Below, piece after piece: positions 25,907-34,557 of a stretch of 64,000 nt of DNA (positions are counted from its first letter, which is position 1; every line of letters begins with the position of its first letter). Under the pieces are notes generated by a model. The model saw only the letters and a list, made by a program, of their open reading frames with translations, did not search any database and was not told where the DNA came from. Made by a program: the position numbers and the translations under genes. The stretch comes from Tunicatimonas pelagia. GTDB taxonomy: Bacteria; Bacteroidota; Bacteroidia; Cytophagales; Cyclobacteriaceae. The stretch covers positions 3,609,001-3,673,000 of the forward strand of contig NZ_CP120683.1 in NCBI RefSeq assembly GCF_030506325.1. The letters are read 5' to 3'.

Positions 25907-25966
25907 TAGGTTAGTTCAGGTCAATAATGAGAAAGATATGCTAACCTAATTGGCTGTATAGGTTAA
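25907..25966. promoter_or_regulatory. Three copies of a TAGGTTA-type motif, possible operator
   Basis: TAGGTTAG (25907-25914), its exact complement CTAACCTA (25941-25948) and TAGGTTAA (25959-25966) lie within 60 bases, 83 to 142 bases before the start of the truncated priming-transferase gene. The arrangement would suit a dimeric regulator or a small hairpin. No regulator gene is adjacent, so this is only a positional suggestion. Confidence 0.25.
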
Positions 25967-26105
25967 CTAAAAAAACTACTACTATTTTTTGGTCATCTAG
26001 ATTTACTTGTTAAAAATGTAATTCAACTACTATACTCTATGATAGCCAGAAATTTGCAGTATAACCACTTACTTTAGCGACAGGTTTAAACGGTTATAAA
26101 CGATT

Positions 26106-26137
26106 AAAAAATGCCTTTCCTTTCTGGTAAAGAAGGC
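26106..26137 (-). terminator. Rho-independent terminator of the 26331 gene
   Basis: On the minus strand a GCCTT...AAGGC stem extended by CTTT/AAAG pairs (26113-26137) is followed by a run of six T. It lies about 190 bases after the stop codon of the minus-strand gene at 26331, and no other minus-strand gene intervenes. Confidence 0.55.
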
Positions 26138-26330
26138 TAATTGATTCTTTTCTGCTTAATTAACGACGCTAAATACTTCTATATAGGTGCAGGTACAATA
26201 TGCCCAAATATACTAAACAAGATTAAAACTCAAAATATGAAACGATAAATTAAAATAAATTGAATAAATCATGATTAATTTTTTAAATATCTATAAAAAA
26301 GATCATATATCAGATGAGGTTATGAAATCG

Positions 26331-27110
26331 TCATTTTTTCGCTCTGAGTATAATATTTTCCCACTGGCTGAGGTAATCCTTCTTCCCCGGATTGGCTATA
26401 TCTTTTCCCAACTGATACCACAGACCATCCCCCGGATCAAGGTACTTACCCGGGCGGGTAGGCATTTTAGTCTGGGCTTCTGGAGTGTTAAAATCTAACT
26501 GATACAGCGTACTCATTAATGGTTTAACCTCTGCCCAAGGTAGGTTACGCTCACGCTGCTGCTGCTCTTGCTGACGAATAATCTTCAGACTACGCTCCCG
26601 AAAATGAATAGTAATAACAAGCTGTAGCTCCGCCTTCTGAGAGAACCACTCTACGTAGCGAATACGCAGTGGGTATTCTCGCTGAGCAGCTTCGTACACT
26701 GCCTGGGTGAGCTCCTGAAGAAGGTACTCCCAGTCCTCTAGTTCATCCGGTATTCCTGATGTTTGCTGTCCATCAACTAGTGTGGCTGCTATAAATAATC
26801 CGTTTTGTAACGGTTCAGCATACTTTTCTTCGGAAACCAAATGAGTACCTTTCCAGGCAGCTAGTAGTGTATTGCGCCATACCGGAGGTAGGTGCCCTTC
26901 CCACTTGAAATTATCATTATCGCTAAAGCCCTCTTCCCAAATTTCTTCCTTGCTTAGCTCATCTCGACCGGTGTACTCTAAATTGTACTGTAGGTACAGT
27001 TCGTTAGCATCAAATGTTAGAGTAAAGGCATAGGCGTGGCTGTAAGGAGGAGGGATGGAAAGGGTCTCGAAGCTAATCTCGAGCTGATGAATAGAAGAGA
27101 GGTTAGACAT
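26331..27110 (-). CDS. Hypothetical protein, conserved-looking, function unknown
   Basis: I do not recognise a family for this 259-residue soluble, acidic protein. It opens with LEISFETLSIPPPYSHAYAFTLTF, has many aromatic and Glu/Gln residues, a Gln/Arg-rich stretch IIRQQEQQQRERNLPWAEV near residue 178, and a C-terminal block PTRPGKYLDPGDGLWYQLG. No signal peptide or membrane segment is visible. It follows menE on the same strand after 96 bases, so it could be the last gene of the nuoL-menE unit, ended by the terminator at 26106. Codon use is like its neighbours. Confidence 0.75.
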   Translation of the reverse strand: MSNLSSIHQLEISFETLSIPPPYSHAYAFTLTFDANELYLQYNLEYTGRDELSKEEIWEEGFSDNDNFKWEGHLPPVWRNTLLAAWKGTHLVSEEKYAEPLQNGLFIAATLVDGQQTSGIPDELEDWEYLLQELTQAVYEAAQREYPLRIRYVEWFSQKAELQLVITIHFRERSLKIIRQQEQQQRERNLPWAEVKPLMSTLYQLDFNTPEAQTKMPTRPGKYLDPGDGLWYQLGKDIANPGKKDYLSQWENIILRAKK

Positions 27111-27206
27111 ACCAGCAAAGATACCGCAAACTGATCCTTTTTTCCTACTGTCTGCTTAGATGAAGATAGTCAAGCTGTATTCTATTCCTCGAGGAAATTC
27201 CTCTAC

Positions 27207-28331
27207 TTATGGATCGGATGCAGTGAGCCGTTGAATCAGTAGCGTTCGGCTTTCGTTTCGCTGTACTTTTCCGGTAGGGGTTTCGGCGAAATGAGACAGG
27301 TAGTAAATAGCTTTAGGCACTTGATAGGGAGAAAGTTGTTCGGCTGCACCCTTCAAGACAGCTCCGTCTAAATCGTCTGAAAGAGCACCCCCTTCTAAGA
27401 GTAATACTACCCGCTCGCCTAATTTTTTGTCAGGTAATGAGCTGATTAAGAACCTGCCTGAAAAATTTTTCTGGCGGAGTATCGGTTCCAATACTTTTTC
27501 TGCTACTTCCGGCGATACTTTCACCCCACCACTGTTAATAATCGAGTCGTAGCGACCTAGCCAGCGGAACTGGCGATCATTTTTAATCTCAACCAGATCA
27601 TTGGTGGTGAGCCATTTATCTTGAGTTACTCTTCCCTTCACTTTCAGGCAATCCCGCTCATCGGTCATTATTTGGGTATTTCCTAATACCTCAAAATAAG
27701 TGCGATCATTCGGTGGCGTGAGCCTACGCAAGGCAATGTGCGAAACAGTTTCGGTCATGCCGTAAGTACTGTATACCGGAACCGTTAGATTGTCGGCAAT
27801 CTGCTCTTCCAGCGAGATATTCACCGGAGCTCCACCGATAATAATTGCGTTCATCCGGTTGAGCTGATCGGAGGCTTTTTTCTCGAGCAGCGTTTGCATT
27901 TGTAGGGGGACAAAAGCCGCGAACGTTGGCAAAAAAGGCGTATGCGGTAGCGGGTTAGAAGTAGGCCGGACAATAACCAGGTTCATATTCGCTAGTAAGC
28001 TCCGCACCACCATCATTTTCCCTCCAATGTATTCTGCCGATAAGCATAACAGAGAAGAATCATTCTGATTTAATTCTAGTGCTTCAACGGTCATTTTAGC
28101 ACTGACCAGCATTTGATCCCGATGAATACGGACTGCTTTAGGTGAGCCGGTAGAACCGGAGGTAGTTTGCTCAAATTGCGAATTGCCCCGTAGCCACTGC
28201 CAAGCAAATTTTAGGGCATTAGCTACGCTAGCATCAACTTCATTGATGTAGGGAATATCTCTATCCCGATCTACTTGGGAGAGCGTTTCAGCAGTAACTT
28301 GATACTGATTTTCCAGATAGATAACGCTCAT
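27207..28331 (-). CDS. menE: o-Succinylbenzoate-CoA ligase-like acyl-AMP ligase
   Basis: The 374-residue protein belongs to the ANL adenylate-forming superfamily. It has P-loop TTSGSTGSPKAVRI (residues 56-69), YSTYGMTETVSHIAL (about residue 187) as the A5 motif, WLGRYDSIINSGGVKVSPE (about residue 255) as the hinge region, and a final PTGKVQRNE with the catalytic Lys. The short length and Leu-rich substrate pocket fit MenE of menaquinone synthesis, which makes o-succinylbenzoyl-CoA. The ATG overlaps the nuoL stop (TGATG), so the two are translationally coupled. Menaquinone is the electron acceptor of complex I in Bacteroidota, which links the pair functionally. Other men genes are not in the window. 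Confidence 0.85.
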   Translation of the reverse strand: MSVIYLENQYQVTAETLSQVDRDRDIPYINEVDASVANALKFAWQWLRGNSQFEQTTSGSTGSPKAVRIHRDQMLVSAKMTVEALELNQNDSSLLCLSAEYIGGKMMVVRSLLANMNLVIVRPTSNPLPHTPFLPTFAAFVPLQMQTLLEKKASDQLNRMNAIIIGGAPVNISLEEQIADNLTVPVYSTYGMTETVSHIALRRLTPPNDRTYFEVLGNTQIMTDERDCLKVKGRVTQDKWLTTNDLVEIKNDRQFRWLGRYDSIINSGGVKVSPEVAEKVLEPILRQKNFSGRFLISSLPDKKLGERVVLLLEGGALSDDLDGAVLKGAAEQLSPYQVPKAIYYLSHFAETPTGKVQRNESRTLLIQRLTASDP

Positions 28332-30496
28332 CAGAATTGGGTCAGCCAGTACATCAGCATAATAAATAGCAGTAAACTAGCTACTAAATAAGTCTGAATA
28401 CGCCCGGTCTGTACCGAACGGGTTAAGGCTCCCAGCCCCTGAATTATTGATGCACCAGCCCGCACCAACCCATCTATCAATACCTGATCTAGCCACGCGA
28501 TAATGTGAGCCAATATTACCCCTGCCGTAGCCAAGCTGTGTAACAACCCGTCAATAATTCGGCGGTCTATCCACTGTCCGGCTCGCCCCATTAACAAGGT
28601 TGAGCGGATAAATAATAACTGATAAAGTCGGTCTAAGTACCAGCTTTGAGCGAAGACAGCAGTTAGCCGGCTTCTGTAATTAGGCTGCTGATGATACAAT
28701 TGGTGTCGCGCTTGCTGGGGGCGGTACAAACTATACGCTACTACCAAGCCCAACAAGCTAGCTCCTAATGCTACCCAGGTAGTTACCTGATGCCAATCAG
28801 GATAAATTGTACGTATTTCAAAATAATCCAGTGTATCACCCGGAACGGCAGGTAGCTTAGTAACTAAGTTTTGAAGTAGCCAACTTTCGTCAGCAGAAAA
28901 TGGATTGAGCGAGTAAACGAGCCCTAGTGAAAGAATCGCCAATAAAATAAGCGGTACCCGCATCACCCAAGAAGGCTGCCACTTTATCGCTACGGAAGGC
29001 TCTTTGGCGCGCAGTTTGCCGAAAAATACTAATAAAACCTGCCGACCCATGTACAGTGCGGTCAATAATGTGGTAGTAAAAGCGAGCGTTGGTATAATCC
29101 AGTGCCAGCTAATCCCGCCCGAACTTTGGTAAGCGGCCCAACTTAGTGCTCCGTTTAGTATGGCATCTTTCGATAAAAAACCTGAGAAGAAGGGAATGCC
29201 TATCAAAGCGGCCGACGCTACAATGTATACGACAAACACAATCGGTATCCGAGTACGAAGGCCACCCATCCAACGCATATCCTGAGCGTTAAAATTATCT
29301 GCTTGCAGCATGTGCTCTTTCAGGTGACTCATGCTGTGGATAATGGCTCCCGCCGACAAAAATAACCCGGCTTTGAAGCTAGCGTGAGCGACTAAATGAA
29401 AAAATGCGGCTTGGTAAGCTCCGGTTCCTACGCCTAGCATCATGTAACCCAATTGGGATACCGTAGAGTAGGCTAGCACTTTCTTAATATCATGCTGCAT
29501 GAGTGCCGAAATTGCGGCAATAAGGGCGGTGCTACTTCCGATAATGGCAATAGTCGTTAGCGTGGTCGTATCCAGTAAGACAAATACCCGCAACAGCAGG
29601 TAAACTCCCGCCGCTACCATAGTAGCAGCGTGCAGCAGGGCTGAAACCGGGGTTGGGCCTTCCATCGCATCGGGCAGCCAAGTAAACAACGGAAATTGAG
29701 CTGATTTTCCGATAGCACCCAGCATTAAACCTAGCCCGGCTACAGTAAGCCAGCCGACCGGGGCAGCATTCTCTATCAGCAAATTATTTACCCGAAAATA
29801 ACTGAGCCAGACCCCTTCTTCCGTGAAAACAGATTGTTGCATAAGCTGCTCCAGAATCTGTAAGTCTAACGTTCCGAACTGTGACCATAGCACTAGCAAA
29901 CTTATAATAAAGCCAACATCGCCCACCCGATTCATTAGAAAGGCTTTGGTGCTGGCTTGAATAGCCGCTGGGCGGCGGTGCCAAAAACCGATAAGTGAGT
30001 AAGAAGACACTCCCACCAACTCCCAGAAGAAAAAGATGAGAAGCAAATTATCCATCACCACAATGCCTAGCATAGAAAAAGTAAATAAACCGAGCAAAGC
30101 AAAGTAGCGGGCGTACTTTTCGTCGTGCTCCATGTAGCGAATAGAAAAGACGTGGACGAGCCAGGAGATCAGTGTTACGACTACTAGCATTAAAGCGGCT
30201 ATCCGATCAATGTGAATCCCTACCGTAAATGGATAGGAAAATGCTGCTACCGGAATTTCAAACCAAATGGTACGGCTATGCAGTGGCTCCCCCCCCCAAA
30301 CCCAGCGAAAAATAAGAGCGGCTGCCAGCATTGATCCTAGCATAAATCCCGAAGCAACCCAGCCGAGTAACTCAACTTTTTTTCCTGACAAAAAAATAAG
30401 CCAAATAAAATTGAGCAGAGGAATAGCCAGTACCAATAGGGCTAATAAAGTCCCGTTGCTTAGAGGTATTGGTTGATATAAAGCCGTGTAATCCAA
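28331..30496 (-). CDS. nuoL: NADH-quinone oxidoreductase subunit L (solitary copy)
   Basis: The 721-residue protein has the full NuoL layout: antiporter-like helices with FFWELVGVSSYSLIGFW (about residue 150) and KAFLMNRVGDVGF, the GAIGKSAQFPLFTWLPDAMEGPTPVSALLHAATMV core (about residue 255-290), and the lateral helix region ending WYLDRLYQLLF and VQTGRIQTYL before the last membrane helix. NuoL is a proton-pumping subunit of complex I. No other nuo gene flanks it; upstream is an unrelated aminotransferase and downstream is menE. A run of nine G lies in codons 67-70 (30289-30297) and could shift the frame by slippage. Confidence 0.9.
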   Translation of the reverse strand: MDYTALYQPIPLSNGTLLALLVLAIPLLNFIWLIFLSGKKVELLGWVASGFMLGSMLAAALIFRWVWGGEPLHSRTIWFEIPVAAFSYPFTVGIHIDRIAALMLVVVTLISWLVHVFSIRYMEHDEKYARYFALLGLFTFSMLGIVVMDNLLLIFFFWELVGVSSYSLIGFWHRRPAAIQASTKAFLMNRVGDVGFIISLLVLWSQFGTLDLQILEQLMQQSVFTEEGVWLSYFRVNNLLIENAAPVGWLTVAGLGLMLGAIGKSAQFPLFTWLPDAMEGPTPVSALLHAATMVAAGVYLLLRVFVLLDTTTLTTIAIIGSSTALIAAISALMQHDIKKVLAYSTVSQLGYMMLGVGTGAYQAAFFHLVAHASFKAGLFLSAGAIIHSMSHLKEHMLQADNFNAQDMRWMGGLRTRIPIVFVVYIVASAALIGIPFFSGFLSKDAILNGALSWAAYQSSGGISWHWIIPTLAFTTTLLTALYMGRQVLLVFFGKLRAKEPSVAIKWQPSWVMRVPLILLAILSLGLVYSLNPFSADESWLLQNLVTKLPAVPGDTLDYFEIRTIYPDWHQVTTWVALGASLLGLVVAYSLYRPQQARHQLYHQQPNYRSRLTAVFAQSWYLDRLYQLLFIRSTLLMGRAGQWIDRRIIDGLLHSLATAGVILAHIIAWLDQVLIDGLVRAGASIIQGLGALTRSVQTGRIQTYLVASLLLFIMLMYWLTQF

Positions 30497-30540
30497 AGGA
30501 GGTTAGTTTGCTAACGCCAAAACTACGGGCACAGAACCAA

Positions 30541-30575
30541 AAAAAAAACCCTAAAGGCAAATGCTTCTAGGGTTT
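30541..30575 (-). terminator. Rho-independent terminator after the aminotransferase gene
   Basis: On the minus strand an 8-base perfect stem AAACCCTA / TAGGGTTT (30546-30553 and 30568-30575) with a 14-base loop is followed by a T-run (A-run at 30541-30548 on the plus strand). It lies 40 bases after the stop of the minus-strand aminotransferase gene and before nuoL. Confidence 0.85.
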
Positions 30576-30614
30576 CTAAGTCAGTAGGTAGACTGATATG
30601 AAGAAATATATTCT

Positions 30615-31802
30615 TTAAGCTAGCTCGTTAAAGGCTTCAGCAAAGTATTCCATGTCTTGTATAGTGCCAATGCTAACCCGGCACCACTCTTGGTTATCGA
30701 AGCTCCAGGCTCGTACGCTTACACCTCGTTTCAGCATGTCTTGCCGGAATTGCTCACTGTTGGTTCGCAGCGGAAACAACACAAAGTTCGTAGTTGACGG
30801 AATATGCTCGTAACCCGCGTCGGCGAGTGTTTTCACTAAGAAATCTCTTGATTTCTGATTCATCTCTTTGGCATAGGCGTGGTACTCGGTATCTTGAAAA
30901 GAAGCAATAGCAGCCGCTGCCGATGGACTAGAAATATTTCCGGCACTGTTGCTATAAAGACTCATTGTTGTAATGGCCTCCGGCTGCGCCAGCGTGTAGC
31001 CAATACGTAAGCCAGCAAAAGCGTGCAGCTTAGAAAAAGTACGAGCGATGATTACGTTGTATCCTTCGGCCACCAAATCGGCCATAGAGTATTTCTTGGG
31101 GTCAGGAGTATAATCAATGTATGCTTCGTCCACGAACACTGGCTTTTTCTTAGATACCTCCTTGCAAAAAGCCCGCAGCTCGTCCGGGTCGCACACTGTG
31201 GCGGTGGGATTATTCGGATTGCAGATATACACCAGACTATGGTCATCGGATACTGAGTTTGCCAATCGATCCAGATCGTGTACGTAATCTTTCGTTAGCG
31301 GAACTGTCTCCCATTCGGCTCCTAGTGACTGCGCCCGGCGGATGAGTGACATATAAGTCGGGTCAGCCGATAAAATTTTTCCACCTTTTTGCCCGTACGC
31401 CAGCGAAGCTGCCAAAAGCAATTCGGTAGAACCCGCTCCTAGCATGATCTGGGTAGGTCGTTTCCCCCAACGGGTTTCTTCTACCTCAGTCAGCTCAAAG
31501 TGTTCAGCTAGTAGTTCAGCAAACATAGTCTTGCTCTCCCGCCCGTAACGAAAGCTAGTATCAATCTCGCCCATCAGTGCTTCTTTGGCTTTCTTGCTAG
31601 GCCCAAACGGGTTTTCGTTGGATGAAATCCGCGCTTTCAGTTTGGGCATCTTCGCTAATAAAGCGGCTTCGTCATCGTAGGGGGCGTACAAGCGCGCGGC
31701 AACTTGATTAGATGCTTGAGCGAAATTGGTGGGCAGGGTGCTACTTATTCCTAACCCTCCGGCCAAAAGAGCACTAGACCTTAGCCAGCTTCGGCGATTC
31801 AT
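30615..31802 (-). CDS. Tat-exported HisC-like PLP aminotransferase
   Basis: I start at the ATG at 31802 because MNRRSWLRSSALLAGGLG forms a twin-arginine (RR at residues 3-4) signal followed by a hydrophobic stretch and an AQA cleavage site. The mature part of the 395-residue protein is a fold-type I aminotransferase of the histidinol-phosphate type: SSNENPFGPS, YICNPNNPTA, VDEAYIDYTP and FSKLHAFAGLRIGY, where Lys258 binds PLP. HisC enzymes are normally cytoplasmic; an exported one suggests a periplasmic amino-donor role, not histidine synthesis. It stands alone and ends with the terminator at 30541. Confidence 0.85.
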   Translation of the reverse strand: MNRRSWLRSSALLAGGLGISSTLPTNFAQASNQVAARLYAPYDDEAALLAKMPKLKARISSNENPFGPSKKAKEALMGEIDTSFRYGRESKTMFAELLAEHFELTEVEETRWGKRPTQIMLGAGSTELLLAASLAYGQKGGKILSADPTYMSLIRRAQSLGAEWETVPLTKDYVHDLDRLANSVSDDHSLVYICNPNNPTATVCDPDELRAFCKEVSKKKPVFVDEAYIDYTPDPKKYSMADLVAEGYNVIIARTFSKLHAFAGLRIGYTLAQPEAITTMSLYSNSAGNISSPSAAAAIASFQDTEYHAYAKEMNQKSRDFLVKTLADAGYEHIPSTTNFVLFPLRTNSEQFRQDMLKRGVSVRAWSFDNQEWCRVSIGTIQDMEYFAEAFNELA

Positions 31803-31933
31803 TGCGGTTTGCATAGTAGTAGTTACGAGTATTTAACTAGAATAATCATCGGATGCTCTCGTAAAGATATGACACTTTTAGTATGCAAAACAAGTTTATA
31901 ACAAAATAAAATTCTGAATTAGGCTATCTGCGC

Positions 31934-32431
31934 TTATATTTTATTATCAAAAAGGTCTAACTTTAAGTATATTACTTCCGGTAGCGGGTTAGCGTAATAC
32001 GCTGATGTTTCCTGAAAACCCAAAGCGTGATATAGCTTTCGGGCCGCCTTCATCTGTTCTAGTGTATCCAGCACCATTTCGGTGTAGCCTAGTTTCTTCG
32101 CTTCCTGAATAATTTGTCTTGCCAGGGCCTTGCCAATACCCTTTCCCTGAAACTTCGCCGGAACATAGAGCCGCTTCATCTCCCCCACCGATTCGCCGAA
32201 TTGCCGTACTCCTACGCAACCAGCCACGGTATTTTCTACCCAAGCTAACAGCAGTTTTCCCTGTTTTTCACCGTACATCTTCGGAAGAGTGGCTAGCTCC
32301 TGCTCAAAATTTTGGTAGCATAAATCTATCTGCAACCAGTCGGCATAGGCCCGAAACAACCGAGCTGCTTGCTGAAAATCTTCTTTGGTCTGGGCCGACC
32401 GTATTTCGTACACAGGGTCTAATTCTGACAT
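31934..32431 (-). CDS. GNAT-family N-acetyltransferase
   Basis: The 165-residue protein has the GNAT core: CVGVRQFGESVGEMKRLYVPAKFQGKGIGKALA (about residues 71-103) contains the strand 4 / acetyl-CoA-binding Q-x-x-G-x-G/A loop (QGKGIG), then LGYTEMVLDTLEQMKAARKLYHALGF, the typical end. Substrate is unknown. It is divergent from asnB across 78 bases, and no operon partner is clear. Confidence 0.9.
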   Translation of the reverse strand: MSELDPVYEIRSAQTKEDFQQAARLFRAYADWLQIDLCYQNFEQELATLPKMYGEKQGKLLLAWVENTVAGCVGVRQFGESVGEMKRLYVPAKFQGKGIGKALARQIIQEAKKLGYTEMVLDTLEQMKAARKLYHALGFQETSAYYANPLPEVIYLKLDLFDNKI

Positions 32432-32509
32432 AGATTAAGGCGTTATTATCGATAAAAGTGATGTAACTTAGGAGATAGTTCAATGCATTTTGTATGCTTG
32501 TAGTCGACT

Positions 32510-34387
32510 ATGTGTGGTATCCACCTTATCATCGCTAAAAAAAACACCCCTCATGACGTTCGGGCTGCTCTGCATCGGATGATGGACTTGAGTGCTCACC
32601 GAGGCCCCGATGCTACTCAAGTATTACACTGGACGGGTCGCCAGCAACAAGTATTTCTAGGCAGTCAGCGGTTGAAGATCACTGACTTGGACGATCGAGC
32701 CAACCAACCAATGGTTTCAGCCGACGAGCGTTACGCGCTGCTGTACAACGGGGCACTGTACAATTTTCCCGAACTTCGTAATGAACTCTTAGGGCAGGGC
32801 GAAATATTTTCTACCTATTCCGATACTGAAGTAGTACTTAAAATGTTGATCAGGCAGGGTAAGGCCGCTCTGTCTCAGCTCGAGGGCATGTTTGCGCTAG
32901 CATTCTATGACCGGAAGGAAGAACGACTGTTGTTGGCTCGCGACCCATTAGGCATCAAACCCTTGTATTATGCGGAGAATGAGCAGTTCTTTGTTGTCTC
33001 CTCTTCTTCCCAAAGCATCTTGGCTTCTGGCCTAGTTTCTACTGAGCTAGCTACTTCGCAAATTGACCACTACTTCTGTTTTCGTTATCCGCAAAAAGGT
33101 CGTACGCTTTACCGAGAAGTACGTGCTTTGTCCGAAGGGACTTATCTGACTCATCAAGCCTCATCAGCCAGTCAGAATCAGAAGTTTACAAATTTTCCCG
33201 AAGAGAAACGGGATACTTTTCCACCAGAAACAGAAACGCAGAAGAAAGTAGAGGAATTATTAAAAGATGCTCTACTTCGCCACCTATCCGCAGATGTACC
33301 TTGCGGATTATTCCTAAGTGGCGGAGTGGATTCTACCCTGCTGTTGGCACTGATGAAGGAGGTTGGCGTTTCGCCGATTCCTACTTTCTCCATTGTGAAC
33401 GGAGCTCAGGAGAAACACTTTGGCACCGAGGACTATCAGTACGCTCAGCAAGCGGCTCAACAGTTTGGCAGCTACCATCGGGAGGTGTCACTTACACAAT
33501 CGCTATTTGAGGAAAATTTCGAGAAATTCATTCAGCAATCCGATCAGCCCATTGGCGATAGCGGAGCCCTGATGACGTACTTATTATCTCAAGAAGCCCG
33601 GCAGCATGTGAAAGTGGTGCTTTCCGGTGCCGGAGCGGATGAGTTGTTTGGGGGGTACAATCGCCACCAAGCGTATTATCGTTACCTCAAACACTACTCT
33701 CTCTTCAAGTGGCTCGCCAAACCCAGTAAAGCACTAGCATCAGTATTACCATCAGGGTTTAATCACCCACTTCGTAAACCGTTTCGCTTGTTTAAGAAAT
33801 TTGCCGGGTCGCTATCGGATGACCCCGAAACTACCTTTCTTCAGTTTGTAACATCTTCTAACCTAAAAGACTGCTCCTCAGTAACTCCGGCGGATGACTC
33901 TTCTTCTGAGAAGGATTTCGTAGAAAGGCATCTATCGTTCGCACTTCAGCACGATCAGCAAAATTATTTGGTAGAAGATGTGCTTCAGATGAGCGATGTT
34001 AGCAGCATGGCTCATAGTTTGGAGCTTCGGGTTCCTTACCTAGACGCGCCGTTGGTTCGTTACGTAGAGTCGCTTCCCGCCACGTTCCGGTTGAAATACG
34101 GGCGAAAATGGATGCTACAAAATTTGTTAAATCAATACGGGGGAAAGCCGTTTACCCGCCGGGCGAAGGAAGGGTTCGGACTTCCGTTTGGTTACTGGCT
34201 CAGGGAAGAAAAATCAACCATCATTCGCCAGTATTTGGAAGATGACCAATTGCCAATCTACCAATATATCTCCTTCAACCCAGTAAATCAGTTACTTACA
34301 TCGCACCGTAAAGGTCATCAAGATTACAGTGCGGAATTGTGGTCCGTCATGCTTTTATCTGCTTGGTTAAGCCACCAAGATTTTTAG
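32510..34387 (+). CDS. asnB: Asparagine synthase (glutamine-hydrolysing)
   Basis: The 625-residue protein starts MCGIHLII, so the processed N-terminal Cys2 is the glutaminase nucleophile. The class-II amidotransferase domain has AHRGPDATQV (about residue 34) and LLYNGALYN. The synthase domain has the PP-loop LSGGVDSTLLLAL (about residue 268), then SGAGADELFGGYNRH (about residue 372). Asparagine synthases close to glycosyltransferases can amidate sugar acids or simply make asparagine. The next gene, a WbuB-like transferase 170 bases on, makes a polysaccharide role possible but unproven. Confidence 0.92.
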   Translation: MCGIHLIIAKKNTPHDVRAALHRMMDLSAHRGPDATQVLHWTGRQQQVFLGSQRLKITDLDDRANQPMVSADERYALLYNGALYNFPELRNELLGQGEIFSTYSDTEVVLKMLIRQGKAALSQLEGMFALAFYDRKEERLLLARDPLGIKPLYYAENEQFFVVSSSSQSILASGLVSTELATSQIDHYFCFRYPQKGRTLYREVRALSEGTYLTHQASSASQNQKFTNFPEEKRDTFPPETETQKKVEELLKDALLRHLSADVPCGLFLSGGVDSTLLLALMKEVGVSPIPTFSIVNGAQEKHFGTEDYQYAQQAAQQFGSYHREVSLTQSLFEENFEKFIQQSDQPIGDSGALMTYLLSQEARQHVKVVLSGAGADELFGGYNRHQAYYRYLKHYSLFKWLAKPSKALASVLPSGFNHPLRKPFRLFKKFAGSLSDDPETTFLQFVTSSNLKDCSSVTPADDSSSEKDFVERHLSFALQHDQQNYLVEDVLQMSDVSSMAHSLELRVPYLDAPLVRYVESLPATFRLKYGRKWMLQNLLNQYGGKPFTRRAKEGFGLPFGYWLREEKSTIIRQYLEDDQLPIYQYISFNPVNQLLTSHRKGHQDYSAELWSVMLLSAWLSHQDF

Positions 34388-34557
34388 AAAATTTTCTTGC
34401 AAAATTTATTCAACAAAGAAGATGATCCCGCGTTAATTGAGTGCCTGTGTAATGATACTATAAAAACTTACTTATTTCGATGAGACAGATATAAAACTTC
34501 ATTAGGCAACTAACAGAAATCCTTGTATTTTACGTTTTTATTTTTTCCTTCCGGCGT

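Larger units (their letters stand above)
25825..26330. other. 506-base AT-rich intergenic region
   Basis: This gap lies between two minus-strand genes, upstream of the truncated priming-transferase gene. It contains the likely promoter of that gene, an inverted TAGGTTAG/CTAACCTA pair (25907-25948) and a terminator for the gene at 26331. No convincing coding sequence was found; a 75-codon plus-strand frame beginning at 26271 is mostly the antisense of the 26331 gene. Confidence 0.6.

Noticed and set aside
26271-26498. 75-residue plus-strand frame
   Set aside because: Most of it is antisense to the minus-strand gene at 26331.
27191-27203. Palindrome GAGGAAATTCCTC downstream of menE
   Set aside because: Short and without a T-run, so not called a terminator; probably chance in AT-rich spacer.
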